A stretch of DNA of 64,000 bases. Source: Epiperipatus broadwayi (lineage: Eukaryota; Onychophora; Udeonychophora; Euonychophora; Peripatidae). The stretch's first letter is position 1, and each line of letters begins with the position of its first letter. Positions 45,901-56,905 of the stretch are shown in pieces. The notes under the pieces were generated by a model. The model ran no database searches and was not told where the DNA came from. It saw nothing but the letters and a program-made list of their open reading frames with translations. The DNA lies in NCBI GenBank assembly GCA_028023455.1, contig JAQFVV010000183.1, positions 2,145,975 to 2,209,974 of the forward strand. Reading direction: 5' to 3'. The position numbers and the translations under genes are program-made.

Positions 45901-48028
45901 TAAATATTACTTATATTTTTAAGCAAAATTTTTTTAAAAACAAGAATGAATAATAAAAAGGTTAATACCCTTTAACCTTATATACCACATTGCATATCGA
46001 ATTATTTCACTTATTACTAACTAGAATATCTAGCATTTATATTTCATATCAAACAAAAAAAAATATTAATTATAAATTTAAAATTAAAATCCTATTCTCT
46101 TTGATTTTTTTTTTAAAACCCATTTCAAATTTCTAGTTTAATACTAAACTATCATGGTCACCCAGTAGATATTAACCAATCATCACATGTTTAGGTGTTT
46201 CTCCTATCTTCTTTCTGCTAGAACACATGTATATTTAAACAAAACATTAGACAAATAGGTACAACACTCAATGGACAAAAGTTTTGAATTAAATCCATCC
46301 TATCTTTTTGAATATTTTTTGAAGTTGCATGTGCATAATCATGCTCTTGAAAAATTACACTAACGAAAGAGTTTAGTAAATCTCAGTGAATCTCCACATT
46401 ATTTTCCCATGTTGCAAAATTTTAAAATATGTTTAACTAATTCATCAATAAATTTACTTCCTTATTTCTTCCCTTTTCCTGTTACTTATTAAGCTTGTAA
46501 AATTTAAATACAAATGCATAATTCATTTAACTTTCTGTATTATAGTGTATCATTTTTGTGACTATCATCTACTATTAAAATGGACTTTACCAATTATTCT
46601 TCCCATTTTATTGTTCCTTTTATATAATAATATACTAAGATTTCACTTTCTATTTAAACACGAGGAATATTAATTCATCTTTCATTGTTTTCTTTTTTTC
46701 ATGATCAAATATAGGCTAAACATTTTCTTCCTCAATTTTTTTTTCAAGCTGTTTATCACACATAACTTATTCAATTCCAACAGAATATTTATTTTCATTA
46801 AACTTTTAAATAAATCATTATTTGGAATGGCCAATAAAATATTTTTACACATTTTAAACTTGCATTTCTAGAGATTTTAGACTGGTTTTTCATTTTTAAT
46901 CTATGACTAATAAAAATACTTAATTTGATATAAATAAACAAATGCTTTCTTATGTGAATGCAGATATATCTTTCTTTGATGAAATGTAGTTGTCTTTTTT
47001 TTTCTCATGGTTATCTCAAATAAAAATAGCAACTTTAGTTTTTTTTTAAAACTTATTTTAGATATTATCTTAGTTATAAGTAAATGATCAAGACTTGCAA
47101 CTAAGTCGTAATAAAGAAACTGGTTTGAACTCACTCCATGATGTTAACAATTGCTATAAAATATATTATATCCTTGGACAACTTTTTAAATATTATTTTG
47201 CATTTTTTTACTTTAAATATTTTTAAAACTTTTATAATTTTTACCAAGAAATGAAATTAAAGCAGCTATTTACTTTATATTTTTTATGAATCTGGACCCC
47301 AATCATATGTTTCTATTCTTTTTCTTAAAAATTCCAGGATAAAGTAACATCAGAAAACTACTTACTTAAATCTCATTGGTCAATATCCCAAATCAACTAT
47401 TACAACTTTTAACTAAATACTTTTCTGTTTTTATTTAAAATAATTAAAATCAGTAAATATTTTACAAATGAAATTAATTTAAATCATTTCTTTAAAATTA
47501 AAGTTTTAATTCTAATTATATTTATAATATATGATATTATTAATTGAATTTAAATATAAAATTTATAATAAATATTTATACTTAATATATATTATTATTA
47601 TGATAATCTTAAAATAAATTATTATCTTGTGATCTCTAATTGTTCCATCTTTTATTTATTACAATTCTATATATTTAGCTTTTAAAGAAACATGGCAATA
47701 AAAATAAATGAACATCAAATTTATAAGTAATGATGTTTATTTGGATTGACAACTCTCATGTTAAAATTATATAGTGGATTTTAATATAAATAATTATAAA
47801 TAAAGAATGATTATTAAATCTCTCCAGAATTCTATTTTTAATCTTTATGTATTAATTCATTTATTCATATTATACCAAAATTTATAGCATTACTATTATC
47901 TCAATTTTAAATTTTGGAGCTATAATATACATTTTATATGTTATTCCTACTACCATGGATAACCAATCAAAAGGTTACAATATGTATTTGGAGTTTAGGT
48001 GTAATTATAGAGGATTTGATGATGATGA
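45901..48028. other. Unassigned AT-rich stretch
   Basis: No gene recognised. A minus-strand segment near 46330-46385 reads VIFQEHDYAHATSKN, faintly like the HxxxHTS region of Tc1/mariner transposases, but neighbouring motifs could not be found. The 75-codon minus frame at 46907-47134 is not recognised. Confidence 0.3.
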
Positions 48029-48151
48029 TCAGCATGAAAACATACATTGGAGGTCATTTATTATTTTAACATGTGTGTGATCATGTGTATCGATTATATA
48101 AAATAGAGTGGATAGCTGAAGAGAGCTTGAAAGTCTGTGCTTTGATCCCTT
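48029..48151 (+). mobile_element. Family B, single right arm
   Basis: Starts near AGCATGAAAACATACATTGG and runs through GGTCATTTATTATTTTAACA, TGTGTGTGATCATGTGTATC to GAGAGCTTGAAAGTCTGTGC. The left arm is absent. Confidence 0.65.
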
Positions 48152-48714
48152 ATAATATATATATATATATTTAAGTTGTTTCATTTATTATTTAGAAGTT
48201 ATAATCATTTTATTTAATTTTTTTGTTATAAAAATTATCTCATTAGTTTCATTATTGAAAATTTTGATTAAGAGTTCCTAATTATTTTAGTTTTTTTTTT
48301 TTAATAAACATAATTATGTTTAAACTACGTTTATAATGACATTTTTAGAACATAAATTAATACATTTAACTCAAATAATAATAATAAGAATAAAAGTAAA
48401 TACAGCATTTGTTTAAAGCACAGCAAATGACTGTATTTATGGAGTTAATTAAAACATTTTTTAAAAATATATATATTATCTTAAATTAATAAATCTTTTT
48501 AATGAAAATACTTTCTGGATAAATAAATATAGTAACTGCTTAATTCTATATTTAAAAAAAAAAATAAGTTGGTAGATATATTTAATAAACTATTTCATGT
48601 TTGAGCTAAAGCAATACATACATCATCACTTTAACAACCATTAGTAAAGGAAGACCATTCTAACCCCAAAAATAAAAAAGGACAAAACAATTAAATTTTT
48701 AAAATAAAAAAAAT
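48152..48714. other. Unassigned AT-rich stretch
   Basis: A short (TA)n at 48155-48168 follows the family B arm. Nothing else recognised. Confidence 0.4.
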
Positions 48715-48962
48715 GTTACTGATTTTATTGCTTGAGAGTTCATAAAAAGTTTGAAATACAAAACTGCAAGGGGCAGAATTGATCCTGGAACTTTCTGATT
48801 CCAAATCAGAGACTCTATCATCTGCACCAATCCATAGAGAATAAAAAGACATATGGCTTTATTGGTCAGGAGTACATAAGAAGTTGAAACACCAACTCTG
48901 TGAACATCAGAATGTAACTTGTGATCTCCCACTCCCAAATTGAACGCTCAACTAACATCGCT
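48715..48962 (-). mobile_element. Dimeric tRNA-derived SINE (family H)
   Basis: Read on the minus strand there are two monomers. The 3' monomer starts GGATTGGTGCAGATGATAGA and contains an anticodon-arm-like TCTGATTTGGAATCAGA (5-bp stem, 7-base loop with TGG in the anticodon position, as in tRNA-Pro) and a box-B-like CCAGGATCAATTC, ending with TTTTTATGAACTCTCAAGCA and AATAAAATC. The 5' monomer has the same order in diverged form (GATGTTAGTTGAGCG, GTGGGAGATCACAAG, CTTCTTATGTACTCCTGACC, AATAAA). The 79-codon minus frame here is not a gene. The tail also occurs at 6640-6690. Confidence 0.6.
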
Positions 48963-49626
48963 TAATTGTGCAGGAACAAAACACTTAAATTTTTGCAATT
49001 ATTATACAGAACAACCATGAATATGACCACATATGTTATACTTTGGATTTTAATTTCCTCATTTATATATATTATAGTATCTTTTTGGGGGAATGTATCA
49101 TTATAAATGAAGCTCTTCATTAGATTCTATATTCAACCATGTGTTTTCATGAAAGTACCAATGTTGTACTTTCTTCGTGTTTTTTAATTAAATTTTTATA
49201 ATGCAAGTGAAGTCTGCTTTCCCATGAAAACTATAAAATACCTTTTTTATAAAGCCTATTTATTTTGCAAACCCAATTCAGTAAAGTATAGTAGTATATT
49301 TAACAACATCTAGTAAGCTGAAAAAACATATTGATTGATCTGACGATCTCAACCCTGTATTTTTAAAACTTTATGTATGATATCTCAAATGTAATTTTCT
49401 GCAATGCTTTTGTGTTATGCTGCTAAAAGTCAATGTTTCATTTCCATACAGTATTATAGGTTAATGACAAAATTTGGTTTTAACCTTAAGGATTGTCAAT
49501 TAGTTTGATAGTTTCTTAGCAACATCAAATGTTTAAAAAAAAGTTATCTTTGTTTACATGGATATATAATCTCATCATTTCTATTCTTTATTATAATAAC
49601 AATCCATGGAAATATTTAATTCAACA

Positions 49627-49671
<45 letters not shown>

Positions 49672-50160
49672 TAATTTAGTTGAAGTATTTGCATTTTTAT
49701 GATAACTTTCTTACCTTAAATTATTAAATACATCAGCAGTGCATTGCAATCAAGTATGTGTGTCAATATCAATATCTAATATTATTATTTAAAAAGTATC
49801 CCCATTTTCCAATTGATAACTATCAATCTAAAGATAAATGAAAAATGTTTTTTTAACATTAATTATTGAATCAATGTCATTATAATTCATTCTTACATTG
49901 TTAAAATCATTTTGTAGATTATCTTTTGAATTGGTATAATATCTCAACCATCAACATGAAGAAATTGGAATTGATTTTTTTTTTTTTTGGTATTTATGTA
50001 TTTTCCCAGTGATCGTTTTTAACAAACAAAGAGTGTCACCAAATGGTGTGATTTTATGCCAATAATAGATATGCATGATCCTCAATGAACCATTTTTGTT
50101 TTTGTAAACTATTTTTCTCTGTTTTTCCCATCACATTTTGTAAAACTGATTAAAATTTGG
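48963..50160. other. Unassigned stretch with (TA)n
   Basis: Contains (TA)n at 49630-49671. The sequence around 49470-49660 repeats that around 30620-30760 (GATAGTTTCTTAGCAACATC, TTACATGGATATATAATCTC against the 30640-30690 equivalents), so a diverged repeat family is present in both places. No gene. Confidence 0.45.
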
Positions 50161-50975
50161 GACCTGTCTTCTATGAAACACCATGCAGTGAAGTATTTTC
50201 AAAGTTACAGAATCCTGGAATCCAAAACAGTGTGCTTGAATGGCCATGATATAGGAATTTATTTAAAAACAGACAAACCATAGTGATGCAATATGAAAAA
50301 TTGTAACAAGTGAATACCTATTGGAAAAGAAACATGGTTCAAGCACTCCAAAATTACATTTGTGACTGCACTCAAATACATTTACAGCTATTCCAGAGAC
50401 TTTAAATTATACAACAGTGATTGATTTGAACAGCTATCTGAAAGAAGCACATTTAGCCTTCTATATGGAAGCACAAGAAAAATTGGAGGTTCTAACAAAA
50501 ATGTAAAAATTGATGCAAGCCTTTTTACAAAGCATGAAAACTAAGCAGGGAGAATACTTCCAGAGCAATTTATATTTGGTGGATTGTGTAGAGAAACCAA
50601 TGAGGGCTTCATTGTAAGAGTTCCAGATAAAATAGTTACTACTTTTATGGAAGTGCTAAAAGAAAATATCAGATCTTTAATTTCTTAGAAAGCCTATAAA
50701 AGTGATGAATTAAGAGCTGCAGCATTGGAACATTTCAAAGTTAATCACTCATATAACTTTGTTGATTATGATATTAGTGCACATATTCAAAATATTGAAA
50801 GACTGTGGGGTTTTGCTACTTGGCAAAATAAAAAACACTAATGAACCATGTGAGACCACTTAGATTCATATTTAGGTGAATTTATATGACATTGAATTCA
50901 CAAATAAGATGATGCATTTGTTTTTATTTTGAGTGTCATTAGGGGTTTTTGGCTGCCGAAATAATTGGTTAAGTT
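50161..50975 (+). pseudogene. Merlin-superfamily transposase pseudogene
   Basis: Merlin elements are DNA transposons whose DDE transposase is related to bacterial IS1016/ISXO2 enzymes. The recognisable part runs in one frame from about 50480: KIGGSNKNVKIDASLFTKHE (first catalytic Asp), GRILPEQFIFGGLCRETNEG, then KVNHSYNFVDYDISAHIQNI and ERLWGFATWQNKKH (third catalytic Glu in the QNIERLW context), and finally HLDSYLGEFI and a decayed DDAFVFIL end. The segment holding the second catalytic Asp (expected IxSDxWxAY) reads RSLIS-stop-KAYKSD, so the Asp is lost. At least five in-frame stops. The N-terminal zinc-binding region is only faintly visible. Inactive; terminal inverted repeats were not found. 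Confidence 0.85.
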
Positions 50976-51744
50976 TTATGGGATCTAAGACTACTTTCAT
51001 GGACAATAAAAAAATACATAAGTATCTTTTTTTTTCTTACTTTTTAATACTTTTTTTTTTTTTTATAAAATAAACTTTATTATATATAGGAAAATATATA
51101 CAAATATTAATATATAAACAAAGAGAGAAAATTATCCTACCTAACTCTAAATGTTGAACAAAGGTTCAAGAATAGAATAAATTTATCTATTTTGGGAACT
51201 GTAATGTTTACAAGCATACCTTTGTCAACATTGCTTGTAATTCAGATTGAAATTAATTTATCAGCCAGACTGGATACAGAGTCTCTCTTTTAAAACCTTG
51301 ATTATAATAGTTAAATAAGATTTAATATGAAAACATGAAATGAAACACAGTAAAATGTATATGTAAACCAAGGGAGTAAATCACTCCCACAGGCTATGAA
51401 TTTAAAGCACTAAATTTTGAAGAAAGGGATCAAGAATAGAAAAAATTCACTTATTTCTTGAAGCTCTGGTTTTTATAAGCATATCTTTGTCAACAATGTC
51501 TACAGCCTTGCATAACTGATTATAAATTTAGTTGCTATAAGTGTCATATTCCATGTGGCTAATAAATTAATTTCATTCTGAATTACTTACAATGTTGACA
51601 AAAATATGATTATAAACATCAGATCTCTGAGAATAGGTGGCTTCATTTTATTTTTGATTCTTTTTACAATATTTGGAGTGCTTTTAATTCATAGTCTGAG
51701 ATACAAAAGCGGAAAAAAATAATTTATATGATGTATGATACATT

Positions 51745-51958
51745 AAAACAGGTAAACTATCCATAGTAATCAATGGATGCCAGAATGCTTGTGCATAAAA
51801 TTCCTATCTAGTGCCTACTCATCCAATCCCCCAGCTAGTTTCTATCTTATGGCTTTCATCTGGCTTGCACTGAGTGGCACTACTGTATGGAGAGTTTTGC
51901 CTGTTTTAGTAAGTTATGAGCAAGCATAAGAAATGGTGATCATGTGATGTAAGATACA
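51745..51958. mobile_element. Family A foldback element in the LINE 3' region
   Basis: Carries GGTAAACTATCCATAGTAAT, CAATGGATGCCAGAATGCTT, the diverged core CAGCTAGTTTCTATCTTATG, then GTGGCACTACTGTATGGAGA and TGGTGATCATGTGATGT. The left terminal part is shortened. Confidence 0.7.
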
Positions 51959-52454
51959 TATGAAAACATAATCATTATGATTAATGTTTGAATGCAGATG
52001 AAAAATGATGCAGTTTTATGTAGGTGAATGTGTAAATTATATATGCTTCATATCTTTGTAATATAATGTTCAATTACAAAAAAAAAAAAACATTTTTCTG
52101 TCAAACTTTGCTCTTAGTACTTCTGGTTTAAGTATTTTAGAGCGTATAAATAGTCATTATATCACACTTTATTATTTTTTAACAATAATGTATTTTTTGT
52201 TATCAAAAATACAGAGCAGTGAGTGAACCATATGGTTCTGAGAGCCTGAATAATTCCTGTGGCTTTATAAGAATAAAAGATTTTAATATTTTTCTCAAGA
52301 AATTGCTTAAGATTAATTATACACTTGTGAAATATAAAGTGTAATAAGGATGAGAAGTATGGATAGGTTTGAAAAATGATGGATAATTATTACACATGGT
52401 ATTCAGATTCAATTTAAGATGATTAACGAGGAAAGTTATTATAAGAATTGTATT

Positions 52455-52685
52455 AAGTTAAACCAAAATTTCAAGTATAATTTGAGAAACACACATATTT
52501 TGGAATCTGATTAGTCTTCACAATTTTCAGGATTAACCATATATATATATATACCATAAATATGCATTATATATATACCCTAATACATATTTATGGTCAA
52601 CCCTGAAAATTGCCAAGACTATAACCAGATTCCAAAATATGTGTGTTCCTTAAATTATACTTGAAATTTTGATTTAATTTATATA
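52455..52685. mobile_element. Family G foldback element
   Basis: AAACCAAAATTTCAAGTATA and CACACATATTTTGGAATCTG are mirrored by CAGATTCCAAAATATGTGTG and TATACTTGAAATTTTGATTT. The centre is TA-rich with ACCATAAATATGCAT against ACATATTTATGGTCA. It is about 230 bp and sits inside the L1/Tx1-like LINE. Confidence 0.75.
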
Positions 52686-53079
52686 TATATATTTCAAATC
52701 TTTAAATAAAATATCAACTAAAGATTTTATATCATAATTGTCCAACATTTTTGCATGGCCAATAAAAAAGGAATGACCTGCATATGGAAGTTGAGCAAGG
52801 AATATTGTAGGTGGAGTGGCTTTTAGGATTAGTCTAATTAAGATTGTAATCTATATTTTAGCTCTAAGGTAGGAGATTTATGATTAGAACATATTATATT
52901 AAGACCACCTATCCAATTGGAAATATAAGCAGTTATAATTGATAGATATGGTAATAATCTCTGGACGTATTATTTTGTTATAAACATGAGATATCTAACA
53001 GTAGTCATGAAAAAATGCATCTGTGGACTATATTAAGCAAATATACCAACTGGAATAGCATTAATTGCATTAACTTTTG

Positions 53080-54020
53080 TATTGAATTTGCTGATAATCA
53101 GACTATTTAACTGGTGGCCATTGAGTTTTAGATAAATTGATTGAAATTCCAAGAAAAGATGAGTAAGCACCTGTGAAGAATGTCTATAGATTGTGACATG
53201 TAGCTAACTACCACTAAAATGACTTACAAACTTGTATTGGAGATCATGTTGTGCTTTGAATTCGCTCAGAATTTGAAGATTGAAAAGAATGTTCTGCAAG
53301 TTTTTAAAAACTATCAGGACATCATAAACAAAAGATATCACTTTAACAGTATTTCCAAGATAATGAAGTAAGAGACCTTCTGTGCACTGCTCAATTTATT
53401 TGATCATGGCATCTATATACTGCAAATAATAGTAAAGCAAGTGGTGAACTCAGTGGAATACCTCAGCTTGATTTAAAAGGTGAAGAGAAGTGCATGTAAT
53501 TTTAAAGCTTGATAGATCTATTGGAAAGATAAATTTGTATGGCTTAGCAGAAGTTTAGTTAATGCACTAAACAAGTATTCTCAATTTACCAGATCAAACA
53601 CAGACTTAAAGTCAAATTTGGCATATGACAATTTGTTAATTTCATTTGCATACAGTATTGACTTCTGTGCTAAAAGAATAGTGATATGCACAGTATGTTT
53701 TATCTGGATATTGTGATGAGGAAAGCTTAGAAAGAATAAGATCATTTAATTGTTTAAAAATAATGTTTACAAACATTGCTTGATCAATAATATCCTCCAG
53801 TGAAATAAGATGTAGGCCATTCACTGAGAGATATAAGGTGTTTGATTTTTTTATGACAAAAAATTACATTAATAGAAAAGTTGGGTATATAATAATTATG
53901 TAAATAATGTTGTTTATAACACTTATGTAGTATGGGAGTTATGATATAACTTATATGTTTGTAAATATTAGTGGAAATAAGATCATCTGCTAATAAGGTG
54001 TGTAAATGTAAGTGCATAAA
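53080..54020 (-). pseudogene. LINE reverse transcriptase relic
   Basis: Reading from 54017 leftward: KKIKHLISLSEWPTSYF (RPISL-type block), the DxIxxxxFVNxxFKQLND-like stretch, YANEINKLSYAKFDFKSVFD (motif A, with the first catalytic Asp in FDFKSVFD), a degraded LSPLLF-type block, IDAMIKxIEQC read through a shift, and KVISFVYDVLIVFKNLQN (motif C, where YADD has become VYDV). The catalytic pair is therefore damaged. Stops occur about every 20-60 codons. The surviving 60-77-codon frames at 53642-53824 and 53784-54017 are adjacent pieces of this one domain. Confidence 0.72.
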
Positions 54021-54164
54021 TATCCCATGAATTTGGTGCTTTGAGATATAATTATTTTGAGAAGTGGTATATTATGGTTAATAGAGAATAGACAATAATC
54101 AACTGCTTTTAAAATAGTTTTTAAATAGTTGAAAAGTTTACTATTCATGTTGCTGCCTGCCATG

Positions 54165-54275
54165 AATATTTACTGTATAATGTTTAAATTTTGTAGATCT
54201 GATGAAGACTGCTAGGACTAGTCGAAACTGTAAAGAATTAAATAAATATATTTTGCTTTAAAGTGTAAGAAGAGT
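54165..54275 (+). mobile_element. Small 3'-end fragment with CTGATGA...GAAAC motif
   Basis: Reads TCTGATGAAGACTGCTAGGA then CTAGTCGAAACTGTAAAGAA and TTAAATAAATA. GACT and AGTC can pair around the loop, leaving CTGATGA and GAAAC at the two sides. Such hairpins followed by AATAAA-like tails are typical of retroelement 3' ends in invertebrates. The orientation opposes the host LINE and interrupts its coding order. Source family uncertain. Confidence 0.35.
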
Positions 54276-54785
54276 GAAATGTTGTTATTATATTCTTTTA
54301 ATAATATGGGGATAGCAAAGGCGTAAGGAGTTGAGTTTGCATGGTTTGCAGTAATTTTTATTAATGTTGAAAGATTAGGGATTACTTCTCTAAGCTTAAA
54401 TATCATAGCATTTTGCTTATATAAAGCAATTAACTGATGAATTTTATTTTCTAGTTTATGGATAAATAGTTTTGGGTCATTTGATTGTGTATTAGTTTGA
54501 ATAGTTGAATTGATGTCACCAATATATTGTCTTATAAGGTTATTGGAATGACAATCTGGTAATCAATCAGAACAGCAATTATTTAGAAATATTTATGGTA
54601 GTATCCATACTTCAATCAATGAGCAGTTCTCCAACTGACAAAAATAATTACTCACAATTAATATGATAGAGATATCATTGATAGTTTGTTTAAATTCACT
54701 AGAAAATTGATGCTTGAATGTAAATTTATAAATTATTGTTTTATTTTAAAGAATGCTTTGTATAAAAGTTACACAAATATGAACC

Positions 54786-55046
54786 GAAAATGAAACACTG
54801 GAAAAGTGAATTGAAGTCTTGGGGTCAATAGGAGAAACAAAAAAGAGATCAGTGAGAGAAGATCCTTGATCAGAAAATGAAACACTTGACAAGTGAATTG
54901 AAGTCATGAGGTCAATAGGAAAAACAAAAAAGAGATTAATCAGAGAAGATCCTTGATCAGAAAATGAAACACTGGACAAGTGAATTGAAGTCTTGAGGTC
55001 AGTAAGAAAAACAAAAAAGAGATCAATGAATGAAAGATCCTTGACT
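54786..55046 (-). repeat. Three in-frame 87-bp tandem repeats in LINE ORF2
   Basis: Units start at 54786, 54873 and 54960, each beginning GAAAATGAAACACT and ending GATCCTTGAT. The period, 87 bp, is 29 codons, so the minus frame at 54746-54979 stays open through the repeats; each unit encodes SSVSFSDQGSSL and a hydrophobic FFVFPID-like stretch. SFSDQ resembles the SDH motif at the end of APE endonucleases. Units differ by a few bases. Confidence 0.85.
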
Positions 55047-56905
55047 ATACAGTATTTAGAGGGTAAAGTGAAAGTAATGGTAATAAGGTCAGTTCATTGA
55101 GTTCTAGTTTCAGTGTGGATGTTAGTTCATTATAGGAGTAATTGGGCAATGAAGTGAGTATTTACTATGTCTTTGTCTTTTTGGCATGAATATATTACTA
55201 TAAGGCAGTATGACTATGATTAAAAATAATAAAGGAGCAAATGGTTGCATTAAATAAATTGTTAATGTTGTCAAAAGAAAGGTGTATATTTATTAAGACA
55301 TCTTGTGCTAATCTGGTGTTGGGCTTACATACAAATATATATTTATTGTTTATTACTGTTTACAGTGTTAATAATGATTGGTTTGGTTGATTAAGTAATT
55401 TTTGTTTCTGTAATAATAAAGTTATCAGTGTGATAATTATTTAGAAATTGACTTTAGCTGTAAGATTCTATTGTATGAATTAAATTCTCATACATTTGTT
55501 GTGACAATTTTAATGCTTAGCATATTATGTTTTTGAAGAATTCAAGTGACATTTTCCAGTCATGTTTGATGTCAGAATCAGGTGTTGTAGCTCTTTTATT
55601 AGTTTCATTGCCAGAGATAATTTTGTCAAGTGCTTCACAAGTAGGCTGTATTTTTTACTTTTGGATAATTTTTTATGTATGTTGTATCTTGTTTACTGTA
55701 TATAACTGAATTTTGTGTATTACTTTTATTTGGGTTCATAAATTACTGGTATTGAATATGTATAAGTGAATTTTGAGACTGATTCTCAAACTACAGTTTA
55801 CAATCTGTCAAAGTATTATTGGGATACATCCTCAATTGGATTGTGTTACATCAGATTTAGAATATATGGTATTTGCAGTAGTCAAACATTGGTGGTTTAG
55901 TGGTTAGCATCCTTCCAACCAGCTGGCCCGGTTTTGCTCCCAATCAACACATTTGACATATGAAAAAAAAAAGAAGGATGAAGTATTATTGCTAATTTGA
56001 TAATTTATGTCCCAACTGAGACTGATTTTAAAAACTAAAATCCATGAAGTAAAATTATGCATATTAATGATCAAGCCTGTCAATTTTGCCATAACTGTAG
56101 CAATTTCCAACACTGCATTGAAAGGTAAAAAGTCCAAGTCCAAAACATTCAAAGCATAGATGTTACTGATCTTTAATTATAACTGTAATAGGAGTGGATC
56201 ACATAAAAATATTATGCAGAAGGTTATCTGATATATGGTTTATTTTATTCTTAATGTGATCTTCCAAGAGTTAGTGTTAATTTTGAATTTTATGTTTGGA
56301 ATAAGTTGAGCTATGTCGGCTATATATATTTTTAAAAACTTCAGTGAAATTAGGTGAGCATGCATGATACAGCTGTGATCAGTCGGATTTGTATCCTTAT
56401 TTATTTAGTATTACTTTTTTTTATTTTAGATGCTTAATTGTATTCTCTGTTTTTTCTCACTCATTTTAACAAGCATTCCAGTGCTATAAAGGAACTTGCA
56501 GAGAAAGTAGCTATAGATTTAATGGTTTTAATCATGTTATATTTGTGCAGCTCTTCCAAATAGTCAGATAATTAATGATGGGATATTATTGCCTGATTGA
56601 ACATAGTTTTCTACAATACTAATGATTGATGTGATTGGGAAAGTCTATTCGCAAATATTTTTCACCAGTTATAATTTATTACCATATAATACTAAATCAT
56701 CCAATGCACTTTACTACTGTTACACAATGCTTTATTTATCACTCTCTTTTACAGTTTATAGTTTTGGTTACCCCAGCAATTTTTCTCAGAACTTTTATAT
56801 ATCTCCTAATTTACACAATGTTTTATTTACAACCCTGTTTTACAATTTCAATTGTCCCAGCAATCTTCTTCTGAACTTTATATCTCTTAACCTCAACTGC
56901 TAAAC
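55047..56905 (-). other. LINE interior, unassigned coding relic
   Basis: Expected to hold the endonuclease and the ORF1/ORF2 junction. The minus frame at 55904-56152 (82 codons, containing LPFNAVLEIATVMAKLTGLI) could not be matched to a domain, and its 3' end runs through the SINE at 55881-55973. The plus frames at 55527-55709 and 56622-56903 are antisense to the element and low in complexity. Confidence 0.35.
55881..55973 (+). mobile_element. tRNA-derived SINE (family S), diverged copy 6
   Basis: GTCAAACATTGGTGGTTTAG then TGGTTAGCATCC (box A: TTTAGTGGTTAG) and GGCCCGGTTTTGCTCCC (decayed box B), ending ACATTTGACATATG and an A-tract. Its box A is closer to a functional tRNA box A (TRGYNNAGTGG) than in the other copies. 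Clear target-site duplications were not found. Confidence 0.6.

Noticed and set aside
46330-46385. Minus-strand VIFQEHDYAHATSKN, faintly like Tc1/mariner transposase
   Set aside because: The following WPAQSPDLNPIE-type motif and the other catalytic regions could not be found in any frame.
48770-48836. Possible functional tRNA-Pro gene
   Set aside because: The anticodon arm is good but the acceptor and T arms do not close, and it continues into a SINE tail.
54786-55046. Minisatellite or coding repeat protein
   Set aside because: Only three units, all inside a decayed LINE frame; better explained as local amplification within ORF2.
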